Positions 36,811-48,812 are shown, counted from the first letter of the stretch. The stretch: 64,000 bases of DNA from Garcia nutans (GCA_947685225.1 CANTUV010000010.1:5270001-5334000), one strand, 5' to 3'. Program-made: numbers and translations. Notes: generated by a model not told the origin, from the letters alone.

Positions 36811-38296
36811 TAGCGTCGCATTTGCGTACAAAAATACTTATTTAATTTATATAATTTTGTTTGATATTTTATTATTTTATTATATTTTGTGTTATGTTTG
36901 AGTATTATTTACAGATAGTTAATATTTGAAGTAGAAATAAATAAAGAAAGGGCAAAAGTTGAAGTGCAAAACGCGTTCAGCTTGCAAGCAAGCGCGGACG
37001 CAAAAGGAAACAAGCGCGGGCGCGAAAGGAAACAAGCGCGGGCGCGTTCCAGTATAAAAGAAGCAAGCGCGCGGGTGCGAAGGAAAACAAGCGCGGGCGC
37101 GTTCCAGTAGAGGAGAAGCAAGCGCGGGCGCGTTCCAGTAGAGGAGAAGCAAGCGCGGGCGCGCTGCGCAGTGGAAACAGTGTACCGTTTAGGACCAATG
37201 ACCAAAAATCATAACCCAATTTGAGTTGTGATTTTTGACCAAAGACTACAACTTTTCATTACACCCTTTTTTTCAACAATTGTTTTGGTTAGTCTTCTAT
37301 AAATACAAGGGGCCCATTTCCTTATGAATATATAATTTCTTTCATCTTTAGTAAATAAATATTCTGTAATTATTCTAAGTCAACGAAAGGAAGAATTGCA
37401 AGTTATTTATAAGAGTGACAAATTCTTTTCCCTTATTCTTTTGTTTTTTTTATATATTTTCTTCCAACTCCATATTATATTTCGTTTCTTTTACTTTCAT
37501 CTATTTTATTTCATTTACTTAGTAAATATGCTTTATAATGTTATTTAAAATGTTTTCTTTTGTTGTTATATTTTGTAACTTAGGCTAAATTCCTATGGTA
37601 TAATTGGTATTACAATCATGTTAATAAAAATAATAAAATGATCAAAGTGCTTAATTAGGTGTTTAATTAATTTGAGTTTGATTATGACTTAAAATTATAA
37701 TTGCTTGATCACCATTTATAATAATCTAAGTTGGGTAATTAAATGCGAGAGCTGCGTCACTTTAACGGAAAACTAATCAAATTCACCTAGTTCATAAGGG
37801 TGGTACGTGACATTCTAATTGGTGCTGCTCTTATGTCTTTGGAGTTAAAAGGTAGAATATAGAACTTGAACATTCATTTTCGTCACTATATTGCGAGAGA
37901 TCGGGTATAGCCTCCGTCTATGAATATTTTTAATTGCTTAGAGATAAGGATCAAAAGACTTAGATTCTCCTTCCAGTTAATTAATCATCATTTTTTCAAA
38001 GTGATTATTATTTTTAATAACATGACTGTATACTGATTATACAATTTAATTCATTGATATTTTTTTATTTGCCATCTTGTTGTTAACTTTGTTTTAATTT
38101 CTGTTTTATTTTATCATTTTCTTAGTTAAATTAATTAATAATAAACATCTTAATTATCGGTAAGCCTAGACATCTTTAGTAATTAATTAAATAATATTCA
38201 AGAAAATCGTTCCTAGTGTTCGACCCCTTGCTTAACCACTATATTGGGTAAGGGTTATTATTATTTAAATTTTGTTGTGCAATCCTGCCCGTAGCA
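36808..38296 (+). repeat. 5' LTR of Athila element 1
   Basis: Begins TGATAGCGTCGCA and ends CCGTAGCA, seven bases before the primer-binding site. About 1489 bp, within the Athila LTR size range. A CpG-rich minisatellite lies near its start. Without the 3' LTR the ends are inferred from TG..CA and the PBS. Confidence 0.65.
36989..37166 (+). repeat. CpG-rich minisatellite inside the LTR
   Basis: Seven copies of CAAGCGCGG start at 36989, 37011, 37033, 37064, 37088, 37119 and 37150, spaced 22-31 bp. The longer unit continues GCGCGTTCCAGTAGAGGAGAAG. Strikingly GC-rich against its AT-rich surroundings. Open frames on the minus strand here are a by-product of the repeat. Confidence 0.9.
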
Positions 38297-38302
38297 AAAT
38301 TT

Positions 38303-38320
38303 TGGCGCCGCTGCCGGGGA
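38303..38320 (+). other. Primer-binding site (tRNA-Asp type) of Athila element 1
   Basis: TGGCGCCGCTGCCGGGGA, differing by one base from the TGGCGCCGTTGCCGGGGA typical of Athila elements. Confidence 0.8.
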
Positions 38321-38399
38321 ACGGTTATATTTTTGATATTATTTTGATTGACGAAAAAGTTGCTTTAGGATATTTTATTTTATTTAATTTATTTTTTTT

Positions 38400-39995
38400 A
38401 TGAGACGTTGTAAAAGTCAAAATAGTGGTTTATTTGATCCTGAAATTGAAAGGACTTTTCGTGCTCTGCGCAGGAAACAAAGATTAATACAAGGAGATCA
38501 AAAGAAATCACCAATGGCCGATCAACGAAGAACCTTGGCATACTTTACTATGCCAAATATTACGGATAATGTCGGAGGCATTGTGGCACCAACAGTTGCC
38601 AACAATAACTTCGAGATTAAACCAAGTATTATCCAAATGGTTCAAAATAACCAATTTGGAGGACTGCCAGGAGAGGATCCTTATGCACATATTCTTACAT
38701 TCCTTAATGTATGTGCAACTTTTAAGATAAATGGAGTATCGGATGATGCAATACGCCTCCGTTTGTTCCCCTTCTCTGTAAGAGATAAGGCACAAATTTG
38801 GTTGGCAAGTTTGCCCAATAATTCCATTACTACATGGGATCAATTGAAGCAAGCTTTCTTGCATAAATATTTTCCACCCCAAAAGACTTCTAAATTAAGG
38901 AATGAGATTTCTACTTTCAAGCAAGGGAAAAATGAAACCTTATACAATGCTTGGGAAAGATTTAAGGAATTGCAAAGACAATGCCCTCACCACGGTCTAC
39001 CAGAATGGATGATACCAAACATATTCTATAATGGTTTAACGGATGAGGATAGAAGCATTGTCAATGCAGGTGCTAGTGGAAAATGGATGACAATGACTCC
39101 AACAGAGGCCGTGTCTCTGTTAGATGAACTAGCATCTCAAGGTTATATTGGTGATGAGCCAGCTACGCAAAGGAGCAAGGATGTCCTAGAATTAGATAGC
39201 ATTAATCTTCTGACAGCAAAGGTTGAGGCTCTAACAAAATTAATGGCAAAATCTCAAGTTAATCAAGTAGAGAATATGAAATTAACTTGTGAACTTTGCG
39301 GTGGGACACACAACTATCAAGATTGTACTATGAATAACAGTAATCAAGTTAACTATGTTCAAGGCGGTTATAATCAACGGAATAATCCTCCGCAAAATAA
39401 TTATAACTACCAACATAGGAATCACCCAGGTTTTTCATGGTCCAACCCTATAGCCTCCTTAAACCCACCAAACTATCCTAATGATAGGAACCCGCCAGGT
39501 TTCCCATCTAAACCCTTCCAATCGCAGAAGTCCAATATGGAAATCCTATTGGAACAATTCATTAACCAACAAATTACCACAAATAAACAAACTCAAGAGC
39601 AACTCAAGCATCTTGATTCCAAAATAGATCAACTTTCAACTCATTCACGAATGCTTGAGACACAAATAGCCCAACAAGCCTCTATGAATTCAAAAACTCT
39701 AGGAAAACTTCCGAACCAACCTGAGTACCAACCTAAAGAGACGTGTCAAGCTATTACATTGAGAAGCGATAAGGAGATTGCGGATCCACAACCTAAGGAA
39801 AATACTGAAAGTCCAAATGATCCAAACATCAATACGAAAAAGGTAAATAAGGGGATTCCTACTTCCAGTAAAGAAGAACCAAAGGTAAGTCCTACTACCC
39901 TACCATTTCCTCAACGATTGATGAGGAGGAAATTAGATTCACAATTTGGTAAATTTCTTGAGTACTTAAAGCAAATTACTATAAATAAAAATTAA
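38400..39995 (+). CDS. gag: Athila gag polyprotein, 3'-truncated
   Basis: An uninterrupted frame of 531 codons. The early segment F-D-P-E-I-E-R-T and the capsid-like region (F-E-I-K-P, Q-F-G-G-L-P-x-E-D-P-x-A-H, W-D-Q-L-K-Q-A-F-L-x-K-Y-F-P) are Athila hallmarks. A CX2CX3HX4C zinc knuckle (C-E-L-C-G-G-T-H) lies near residues 299-311. The frame runs to the conserved Q-F-G-K-F-L-E segment, then reads about three foreign codons and stops, because a MULE-like repeat replaces the protease and pol. The lack of internal stops suggests a fairly young insertion. Gag would form the virus-like particle but cannot support autonomous transposition here. Confidence 0.85.
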   Translation: MRRCKSQNSGLFDPEIERTFRALRRKQRLIQGDQKKSPMADQRRTLAYFTMPNITDNVGGIVAPTVANNNFEIKPSIIQMVQNNQFGGLPGEDPYAHILTFLNVCATFKINGVSDDAIRLRLFPFSVRDKAQIWLASLPNNSITTWDQLKQAFLHKYFPPQKTSKLRNEISTFKQGKNETLYNAWERFKELQRQCPHHGLPEWMIPNIFYNGLTDEDRSIVNAGASGKWMTMTPTEAVSLLDELASQGYIGDEPATQRSKDVLELDSINLLTAKVEALTKLMAKSQVNQVENMKLTCELCGGTHNYQDCTMNNSNQVNYVQGGYNQRNNPPQNNYNYQHRNHPGFSWSNPIASLNPPNYPNDRNPPGFPSKPFQSQKSNMEILLEQFINQQITTNKQTQEQLKHLDSKIDQLSTHSRMLETQIAQQASMNSKTLGKLPNQPEYQPKETCQAITLRSDKEIADPQPKENTESPNDPNINTKKVNKGIPTSSKEEPKVSPTTLPFPQRLMRRKLDSQFGKFLEYLKQITINKN

Positions 39996-41082
39996 AATAT
40001 AAATATTTAGATAGTTATAACTATCTAAAAAAAAATTATTTAAAAAATACTAAAAAAAATTTATATAACTATCTTAAAAAAAATTTGGTATTTATATAAC
40101 TATCTAAAAAAAATTATTATAAAAATACTATAAAAATTAAAAATATTTATATTTTTATAAAAATTTAATATAAAATTTTAAAAATATCTCAGTCTTCAAT
40201 AAATTTTTTTTTTCAAAAATATATCTGATACGATCAATATTTTATTTTAAATTTTTATTTTTTTAAACTTTACTATTAACTAAAAAATTATAATAAAATA
40301 ATAAAAATTAATATTTTAAATTATTTTTCATCATATAAAATTCACAATTTTTTATAAAAAGAAAAAAATTAATTTTAATTATAAAAAATAAATAACACTC
40401 AAAAAAATAAAAATAAAATAAAATATATAGAAATATAATGATAAAAATCATTAAATTTATTTTTAAATAAATTTTACATATTATACATATAAAAAAATAA
40501 AAAAAATACACATAATTTTATTATGTAGATGTGCAGTAGATGCGTTGTAAATGCGTTATAAAAGTATTGTCGACGTTATAGATATATTATAGATGTTGTG
40601 TGTATGTGATGTGTTGTCGATATTATAGATATATTATAGATGTATGTATGTTACGTTTTTATTATTTAAGTTGTGTGTATCTTACGTAAAAATTATTAAA
40701 TGTTGTGTGAATATCGTATTAATATTGTGAAAATAAAAAATAAAAAAATTAAATTAAATAAAAATATTATAGAGAAGTATAGTAGTTCTATTGTAAATAT
40801 GTTGTTGATGTAGTTTGTTTTGCTTAGTGTGTATTTTATATTTATTATATATATATTATGTACATATTGTATATATATTTATTTTTTTATTTATATATTA
40901 AAAATATGATATTAAATTTTTTTTAAATAAAAAATATAAATAAATTAAAATAGAAAAAATGAAAAGAAATAAAAAAGAAAAAAATAACGTTGTGAAGTAA
41001 ATTTGAAAAAAAATTTCCATGACTAGTATTATTGAAAACTTAAGTTTTTAAAGGGTTACACGGCAATAAATTTCCCAAAAAG
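39986..41082. mobile_element. MULE-like AT-rich repeat, copy 2
   Basis: Extended similarity, in the same order, to 20968-21567 plus 26393-26670 and to 49590-50445 (for example AATTAATTTTAATTATAAAAAATAAAT, a TTGTTATG..AGATG series, and a TATATATTTATTTTTT tail). The right end, reversed, reads GGGAAATTTATTGCCGTGTAACCC, like the GAGAAAATTACACGC end of copy 1. Near the left end (40014-40110) three copies of TATAACTATCTAAAAAAAA lie in tandem. Left boundary approximate. Confidence 0.55.
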
Positions 41083-41206
41083 TACTCACTAAATCATGAA
41101 TGAACCAAATACTCAAATCCCGAGGGATATCATCTAAGACATGGCAGCCAAGTCCAAAATTAAAGGCTGCATGAAAAAAAGAAAATATGCTAAATAACTT
41201 TACTCT
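41083..41206. other. Unassigned spacer between repeat copy 2 and Athila 2
   Basis: About 120 bp, moderately AT-rich, matching neither Athila element nor the MLP gene. Confidence 0.4.
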
Positions 41207-42746
41207 TGATAAGTGTAAATTAATCATATATTTTTTATTATATTTATATATAAAATTGACTTGAATTAATCTATTCTAAGTTTATTTATGTATTTTTATT
41301 TTATTATTCATGAATTAAACTTATTTAAATTAATTTTTTGTAATTGTGTATAACATGAAATTTTTAGCATAATTGGATCTTCAGAGCTTCAAGAGTAGTT
41401 TTGATGGTTGTAAAGCTCAAATTTGAAAAAGTTGTCTTATGAAATTGATAGAAGATGTCTCAAGCTTTCCAAAGAGGTCTAGTTTATTAAATTTCGAGTT
41501 CGTTTGAGCCTCTATCAAAAAAGTCAAAATTGGGCTTTGATTTTAGAAGCAGAAGTCTAGTCCGTACCACTGGGAGTAAATATGCCATAACTAGGACTTT
41601 TAAAGTTTGAATGAGGTGATTCAAAAGCCTAACACTATTTAATCTTCTGGAGCTACAACTTTTCGGAAGGAGTCAATTGGAGATAAGGAGGATATCTAAT
41701 AGAAAGCCGAGTTTTAATTTTGAATTTAAATTTTAAGCAGAAGTTGAAAGGGAGTAGGAGTCTATTTTTGAAGGAAATGATTACGTGAACAGTACAGAGA
41801 GGACCCATTCTAGAGGGATTTTTACTACATTTTCCTTCATTTTTTTGTCTAGAAAAAATTAATTTTAGCTCAATTAGAGATTAAGGGAAGAAGGAGATTG
41901 CGCTAAAGGAAGACTTAGTCATTTCTGTCGGATTCTTCATCAACCTCGTTTGAACTCTTTATTTAGTTTATATTTTCAAGTTTACAAATTATTTAATAAT
42001 TTTTATTTCCTTGTTTTAAAATTTAGAATTATGAATATCATGTTTAGTTAATTTCTATGTTATTTATGTTTAATTTAGTTATGAGCAACTAATCCCTTTG
42101 TGTGATTAGGTGAATTTGGATGTTTAAACTATGAGTTTAATTATAATCTATAATATACATAAATTGATTTTCTTTTATCCTTGTTTTAATAATTTTGATT
42201 TAATTGATTAGCAATTGTTTGGCCACCAATTGTTAAATTTAAAGAATCATATAAAATACAAAAATTGAATGTGATTTTTTATGTGAAATCATCAATCTTG
42301 AGTAATTAGTTTAGAGATAAATTGATAGCTTAGGGATCTAGAATTGATATCTTGATTTAATTGAATTGGACATTGATTATTCGATATGAAAATAGTAATT
42401 TAATCATTGATCAATTATATTTCCCTTGCTTGAGAGAGAAGTGGATGAATTGAGTGATATTGGATATCTAAGAATTAAGAATTGGACTTTAATGCTTTAT
42501 TAATTAGACCCATAGTAAAAACTTCAATGAAACCTAATCCTACTCATTTATCATTAATTGTTTGAACACTTAATTTAGAGCAATTGACTTGGATATATTT
42601 AGATTAATTAGATAAAATTAAACTATTGCAATTTGCTATTTTTCAGATAATAATCGAATTATTCCTTCTTTGTGGGTTCAACTATTACTATCGCTATATT
42701 ACTTGTTACGAACAGTGCACTTACGATTTTAAAATCGATATACACA
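41207..42746 (+). repeat. 5' LTR of Athila element 2
   Basis: Begins TGATAAGTGTAAATT, ends TATACACA, 18 bp before the primer-binding site; about 1540 bp. The region around 41590 (CCATAACTAGGACTTTTAAAG) resembles Athila LTR-transcript sequence. Ends inferred because the 3' LTR is missing. Confidence 0.6.
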
Positions 42747-42764
42747 AATCGACTAATAGATTTT

Positions 42765-42782
42765 TGGTGTCGTTGCTGGGGA
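42765..42782 (+). other. Primer-binding site of Athila element 2
   Basis: TGGTGTCGTTGCTGGGGA, a two-transition variant of the tRNA-Asp PBS (TGGCGCCGTTGCCGGGGA), both changes C to T, as expected from decay at methylated cytosines. Confidence 0.75.
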
Positions 42783-42864
42783 AAAAAAATTAATTTGATA
42801 ATAATAAGTTCAAGGAGACTATTAATTTGAAATTTAACTTGATTATTTTTATTTACTTTTCTAC

Positions 42865-44560
42865 ATGAGTTATATGCACAGTAACAGACAAGTAGCATTA
42901 GAAGCATATAATCTTGAAATTGAGAAGCAGTGCAGAGAGAACAATAGAGAAAGAAAAGAGAGACTTTGGTTAGAAAGAGAATAAATGAACAGATTCGAGC
43001 ACAGGAGTCTCTAGAAATAGAAAATAGAATTGAGCTAAAAGAAACGAGTGACGAAGAAGCTAACATGGCGGATCCACAAGATCAACTTTAACCAAGAAAC
43101 CTAACTTTGAGGGAACATGCCATGCCTAATGCTCAAAGTGGGTCAAGCATCACTCGACCTGTAGTGAATGCTAATAATTTTGAACTCAAACTGGCTCTCA
43201 TCAACATGGCTCAACAATAGTTTTTCTATGGCTTGAATCAGGAAGATGCTATTGCTCACCTAGCAAATTTTCTAGAAATTTGTAACACGATCAAGATGAA
43301 TGAAGTCGGTGATGATGCGATTAGATTATGCCTATTTCCTTTCTCATTAAAGGACAAGGCAAAAAGATTGGCTGCAAGGACAAGCTATTGAAACTTTCAC
43401 CACATGGGACAAACTTTCTAAGGAATTTTTGGAGAAATATTTCTCTCCTAGAAAAACTGCAAAGTTCAGAAATGATATAACCGGTTTTGTGTAGTTTGAT
43501 GGTGAATCACTTTATGAGCATGAGAAAGATTTAAAGATCTTCAAATGGTTGATTATTCAGACATTTTATAATAGGATAACATGACCATTAAGGAGTACAA
43601 TTGATGCAGCTATTGGAGGTGCTCTAATGAACAAAAATACAGCTAAAGCTTTAGAACTTCTTGAATCCATGGTAGCTAATAATTTTTATTGGTCCAGTGA
43701 GAGGTCTTTACCTAAGAAGGTAATGGATGTGTATAAAGTTAATAGAATTTCACTACTTACAGCTAAGGTTCATGTCTTAGCCAAGAATTTGGAACATATT
43801 AATCTTGCCACTACAAGTTGTGAAGGGTGTGGTGGAAACCGCCAAAATTTTGAATGCCAAGATCAAGAACAAATACATTTTGTGGGCCATCAAAATAGAG
43901 CTCAATAAATGCCTTATGGAAACACATATAACCCTAGTTTGAGAAATCATCCTAATTTATCTTGGGTAAAAATCAAGATAACCAGGAGAATCAATTTAAT
44001 CAAAGAGGAGTATATCAACCATCATTTTAAAACTGGAATCAAGGAAAATCACAGTATCAAGAGAACAAATCGGCTTATGAAAGTGCTTTGGAGAAATTCA
44101 TTTCTGTATCTAGCGAGAGGTTTGACAAGCTAGATAAGCAATATGACCGGTTAGAAGCAAGAATGGACCAAATTGGTAGTTAAAATAGAAGTCTTGAGTT
44201 GCAAATAGGGCAAATTGCTAGTTCTTCAGGATCAAGAAAACAAGGCACTCTACCTAGTAACACCGAAGTTAATCCACGGGAGCATTGCAAGGCGGTTATG
44301 CTAAGAAGTGGTAAGCAATTACAATATATTATTCCAAAGGAAGTTGAGACAAGTAAAAATGATGAAGGAATTCAAGAAGAGTTGAAGGAAGAAGAAGTTA
44401 AGAAGACAAAGGAGGAAAATGAACCGCTCACTCTAAAGTTGAAGTGAAGCCTTATGTATCGCCAATTCCATTCCCTCAAAGGTTAAAAAAATAAATAGTG
44501 GAAAAGTAATATGAAAAATTCCTTGAAGTTTTTAAACAATTAAGAATTAACATTCCTTTT
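42865..44560 (+). pseudogene. Athila gag pseudogene (element 2)
   Basis: The gag domain is recognisable in pieces: N-F-E-L-K near 43180, E-D-A-I-A-H-L-A-N-F-L-E near 43245, D-D-A-I-R-L-C-L-F-P-F-S near 43312, and a zinc-knuckle remnant C-E-G-C-G-G-N-R in which the metal-binding His is replaced by Arg. Frame changes occur at about 43380, 43560 and 43905, and there are several in-frame stops. The Q-I-A-S-S-S..R-K-Q-G-T-L-P segment (44200-44250) precedes the protease. Confidence 0.8.
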
Positions 44561-44578
44561 GCAAATGCTCTTGCTCAG

Positions 44579-45106
44579 ATGCTATCATATGTTAAGTTTT
44601 TGAAGGAATTACTTTCCAGCAAGAGATCTCTTGAAGATAATGTAAGAATTATACTCACGGAGGAGTGTAGTGCAGTGATCCAGAATAAGCTTCCATCCAA
44701 ATTGAAAAATTCAGAGAGTTTTTCTATACCTTGCACTATTGATGATTTTAATTTTAATAAGGATTTGTGTGATTTAGGTGCAAGTGTGAGTTTGATGCCA
44801 TATTCTATTTACAGGAAACTAGGGCTTATAGATTTAAAACCAATTAGGATGACTCTATAATTGGCTGATAGATTTGTTAAATTACCCTTGGAAGTTGTAG
44901 AAAATATTTTAGTGAAGGTTGATAAATTTTATATTCCTGCAGATTTTGTTATTTTAGAGATGGAGGAAGATGTTGAGATGCCATTAATTTTGGGGAGGCC
45001 ATTTTTTGCTATTGCAGGAGCTATGATGGATGTTAGAGGAGAAAAATTAACTTTGCGAGTTGGGGATGAGATGGTGGAATTCAACCTTAATGAGTCCACA
45101 AAATAA
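44579..45106 (+). pseudogene. Athila aspartic protease (element 2)
   Basis: One frame interrupted by a single TAA at 44858-44860, where Athila proteins usually have Gln (CAA to TAA). The active-site segment reads C-D-L-G-A-S-V-S-L-M-P; the D-L-G-A form is normal for this lineage and not itself damage. The C-terminal part carries P-L-I-L-G-R-P-F, the conserved flap-distal motif. Confidence 0.8.
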
Positions 45107-45546
45107 CAAATTTTATGGATAATTGTTTCAGGGTTGATGTAATAGATGAATTGGTGCAAGAGGTTTTAGAGAAAGATTTTAGGGAGGATCCTTTAGAAGC
45201 TTGTTTAAGTAATAGTGTCACTCTTGAGAAATATAACCAAGAAATTGCAGCATATGCATATGCTTTGCAATCAACACCTCATATAGCTTTCAAATGATAT
45301 GAGGAGATCACTAGAATTACACCATTACCACTCCCATCCATTGAAATTTTTCCAACCCTAAACTTAAAGTCATTACCTTCACATCTAAAGTATGCTTTCT
45401 TAGGGACTAATAAAAGTCTTCCTATAATTTTTAATGCTAAATTGTTGGATGAACATTTAGAGAAAACTTTAGAAGTAATTAGGCAATTTAAAAGGGCTAT
45501 TGGCTAGACTATATCTGATATTAGAGGAATTAGCTCATCTTTATGC

Positions 45547-46714
45547 ATGCATAAGATACTAATGGAAGACAATTGTAAACCAGTTGTAGATGCACAAAGA
45601 AGATTGAACCCTAATATGAAAAATGTAGTGAAAGCTGAGATAACAAAATTGTTAGATGCGAGAATTATTTACCCAATCTCTGATAGTTCGTGGGTGAGTC
45701 CGATACATGTGGTACCAAAGAAGAGAAGGATAACAATTATTAAAAATGAGAACATTGAGTTAGTTCTCTCAAGAACTGTCACCGGATGGAGAATGTGCAT
45801 TGATTATAGGAAACTTAATAAAGCAACTAGAAAAGACCATTTTTCCATTACCTTTCATTGACCAAATGCTTGAGCATTTAGCAGAAAATTCTTTCTTTTG
45901 TTTGCTTGATGGTTATTTCGGGTATTTTCAAATACCCATTGCTCTTGAAGAGTAGGATAAAACTACTTTTACTTGTCATTTTGGGACTTTTGCTTATAGG
46001 AGAATGCCATTTGATTTGTGTAATGCACCTGTTATATTTCAGAGATGCATGTTAGCCATTTTTAGTGATTTTGTTAAGAAATTTATAGAAATTTTTTTGG
46101 ACGACTTCACTATTTATGGAAATTCTTTTGAAATTTGTTTACAGAATCTATCTAAGGTGCTTTAAAGGTGTGAAGAGACAAATCTTATGCTTAATTGGGA
46201 AAAATGTCATTTTATGATACAAGAAGGGATAATTCTCAGGCACAAGCTTTTTCAAGCTGTCATAGAAGTAGATAGAGCAAAAGTAGAAGTGATTGAGAAG
46301 CTACATCCAACAACAAATGTTAAAGGCATCCGAAGTTTTCTAGGCCACGCTGGGTTTTATAAGAGATTCATCAAGAATTTCTCAAAGATTTCTAAACCTC
46401 TGTGTGAATTATTAAGTAAGGATGCTGAATTTCATTTTAATAATGATTGTTTTATTACTTTTGATAGGTTGAAGAAGGCATTGATCACTGTTCCAATTAT
46501 CACCCAACCAGACTGGTCATTGCCATTTGAAATTATGTGTGATGCCAATGAAGTTGCTATTAGTGCGATTTTGTGTCAAAGGAAGGACAAAAAATATCAT
46601 GTCATATACTATACAAACCATTTGGTAGATGAAGCACAAATTAATTATGCAACTACTGAAAAAGATATGCTTGCAGTGGTATATACATTGATCATGCGGC
46701 TATTCGGTACCTAA
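45547..46714 (+). pseudogene. Athila reverse transcriptase and RNase H (element 2)
   Basis: RT motifs are read across frames: W-V-S-P-I-H-V-V-P-K-K, W-R-M-C-I-D-Y-R-K-L-N, the catalytic F-L-D-D-F near 46097, and L-G-H-A-G-F-Y-K-R-F-I near 46340. A one-base T insertion in a TTTT run at about 45840 shifts the frame, and stops appear near 45955 and 46163. RNase H begins at W-S-L-P-F-E-I-M-C-D-A-N and loses frame at about 46705. Confidence 0.85.
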
Positions 46715-46938
46715 TGAGCAAGAGGAGGCAAAAAAATGCTTAATCCATTGGGTTTTACTGCTTTAAAAATTTGATGTTGAGATTAAAGACAAGAAAGGAG
46801 TGAAAAATATTATTGTGGACCATCTCTCAAGGCTAGAGTTAGGGATAAAAGATAAAGAGAATGAACCAATAAATGAGAGTTTTTTCGGATGAGCATTTAT
46901 ATTCAATGGAAGGAAAACGGCCATAGTTTGCAGATATC

Positions 46939-48195
46939 GTGAATTATTTGGTTGGCAAGGTTGTTCCTGCTGAATATAATTCGAATAAGAAAAAGAAGTT
47001 TTTCTCCAAAGTCAAGCATTATATTTGGGATGATCCTTTGCTTTTTAATCATTGTAGCGATGGGATAGTCAGCCAATGTGTTCCGGAAGAGAAATTTCAA
47101 TCTATATTAGAGTTTTGCCATTCTAAAAAGTGTGGTGGACATTCTAGTTCTTCAAAAATAAAAGCTAAGATATGGCAATCATGATTTTTTTGACCAACGA
47201 TGTATGAGGATGTACATGAGTTTGTTAAAAGATGTGATCATTGCCAAAGGATGGGGAGTATTTCTAGACATGATGATTTGCCTTTGCACCTAATTTTAGA
47301 GGCTGAGTTGTTTGATGTGTGGGGCATTAATTTTATGGGACTCTTTCCATCTTCCTTTGGAAACCAATACATACTTGTTGCGGTGGATTATGTTTCTAAA
47401 TGGGTTGAGGCCATTGCTAGTCCAACCAACGACTCAAAGGTTGTGATACAATTTGTAAAAAAGAATATTTTCATAAGATTTGGTGTACCTAGAGCTCTTA
47501 TTAGTAATGGTGGATCTCATTTTTGCAATAAGGTTTTTGAAACACTTCTAAAGAAATATGGAGTCCATCACAAGGTAACTACTCCATATCATCCTCAAAC
47601 AAATAGTCAAGCAGAGATTTTAAATAGAGAGATTAAGTGGATCTTAGAGAAGACTGTGAGAAACTCTAGAAAAGATTAAGCAATGAAGCTTGATGATGCA
47701 TTATGGGCATACCGAACTGCTTTTAAGACACCTATTGGGATGTCTTCTTATAGGTTAGTCTATGAAAAAGCTTGTCACCTTCTGGTTGAATTGGAACATC
47801 ATGCTTATTGGGCAATTCAAAATTTAAACATGGACATGAAAGCGGTAAGAGAGAAAAAGCTACTTCAACTTAGCCAACTTAAAGAACTCATGCTTAATTC
47901 CTATGAAAATGCCAAATTATATAAGGAAAGGACCAAAGCGTGGCATGACAAATATATCCGGATACTTACCTTTCATGAAGGACAACTTGTTCTTTTATTT
48001 AACTCTATATTAAATTTTTTTTTACAAAAAATAAAGTCTAGATGGTTAGGGCGATTCAAGGTATTTAAAGTACATTATTCAGGAGTGGTGGATATTCAAA
48101 ATAGCTCAAATCAAATTTTTACTGTTAATGGACAAGGACTAAAGCCATATATAATTGGTGAATCAATTGATAAGATATTAGTTTGTTATTTTTAA
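46939..48195 (+). pseudogene. Athila integrase (element 2)
   Basis: A zinc-binding HHCC-type N-terminus is recognisable (F-C-H-S..G-G-H and C-D-H-C-Q-R), with two stops at about 47182-47195. The catalytic core has Asp in D-V-W-G-I-N-F-M-G and Glu in Q-A-E, but the middle catalytic Asp is Asn (I-S-N-G-G-S-H-F, GAT to AAT), so the enzyme would be dead even if frames were intact. The core ends at a stop (47677-47679) and continues in the next frame with W-A-Y-R-T-A-F-K-T-P-I-G-M to 48195. Confidence 0.85.
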
Positions 48196-48524
48196 TATTT
48201 GAGCTTTAAAGAAAAAGTCAAGCTAAAGACTTTGAACAAACGCTTTTGGGAGGCGACCTAAATTTCTATCCTTTTGTTTCCATTTAATCATTGGTTCTTA
48301 GTAGTTTTAATTTATTTGATTTAGCTATTTAAAGTTATTAATATGGTTTGTTAGTTTTTGCGGTAAGTGTTTTAATTTTAAATTTAATTTTATGTTCTTT
48401 AATCTTGAATATTTTGTTTTTGATTGTTAAATTATTGGCTAAGGAAGAGAAGAAAGAACAAGAAGAGATGAGCTAAGTTTTTTTTTTTACTTAATGTTTA
48501 TTTTCTTTTTTTCTTTTAAAAAAA

Positions 48525-48812
48525 AGTGGCCCTTTGTTGCGATCACGTTGTTCAGTTCGAGCGCGACAGAGGCAGCGACCTCTGGCCGGGCGAGCAGCAG
48601 CACTCTCACCCTGCTGTGTTCCTTGGCTACTGTTGTGATCTCTATACATGTTGCAATTGCAACAGTCTTGGAGTAAAAAAAAAAAGAAAAGTAGCAGCTG
48701 TCGTGATCGCGACAAATGTTGCCATCACGACGAGCCAGTCGCACCAGCTTGTGCATTGTGAGCTGGTGATAGGCACTGTTGCGATTGCGCCATAAGGCGC
48801 GATCGCAACGGG
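48525..48812 (+). repeat. GC-rich block with repeated GTTGCGATCGCGAC-like palindromic modules
   Basis: Related modules occur near 48535, 48630, 48697, 48718, 48777 and 48795. The last two form a hairpin (GTTGCGATTGCGCC, loop ATAA, GGCGCGATCGCAAC; 13 of 14 pairs). Located between integrase and the element's 3' end. Overlapping short frames on both strands are not convincing genes. Confidence 0.75.

Larger units (their letters stand above)
36808..39985 (+). mobile_element. Truncated Athila-type Ty3/gypsy element 1
   Basis: Order: 5' LTR (36808-38296), tRNA-Asp-type primer-binding site, then an intact gag frame. Similarity to Athila stops at about 39985, where an AT-rich repeat begins; pol and the 3' LTR are absent from the window. 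It lies in the same orientation as element 2 but has an unrelated LTR sequence, so they are different families. Confidence 0.75.

Noticed and set aside
36989..37166. Foreign (bacterial or transferred) DNA suggested by high GC
   Set aside because: It is a short tandem array inside a recognisable LTR.
36909..37219. Three overlapping minus-strand frames rich in Arg-Ala-Cys-Phe
   Set aside because: Produced by the CpG-rich minisatellite of the LTR, not by a gene.
38508..38882. 124-codon minus-strand frame
   Set aside because: Shadow of the gag frame on the opposite strand.
44760..44800. D-L-G-A protease site as an inactivating mutation
   Set aside because: This form is usual for Athila-lineage proteases.
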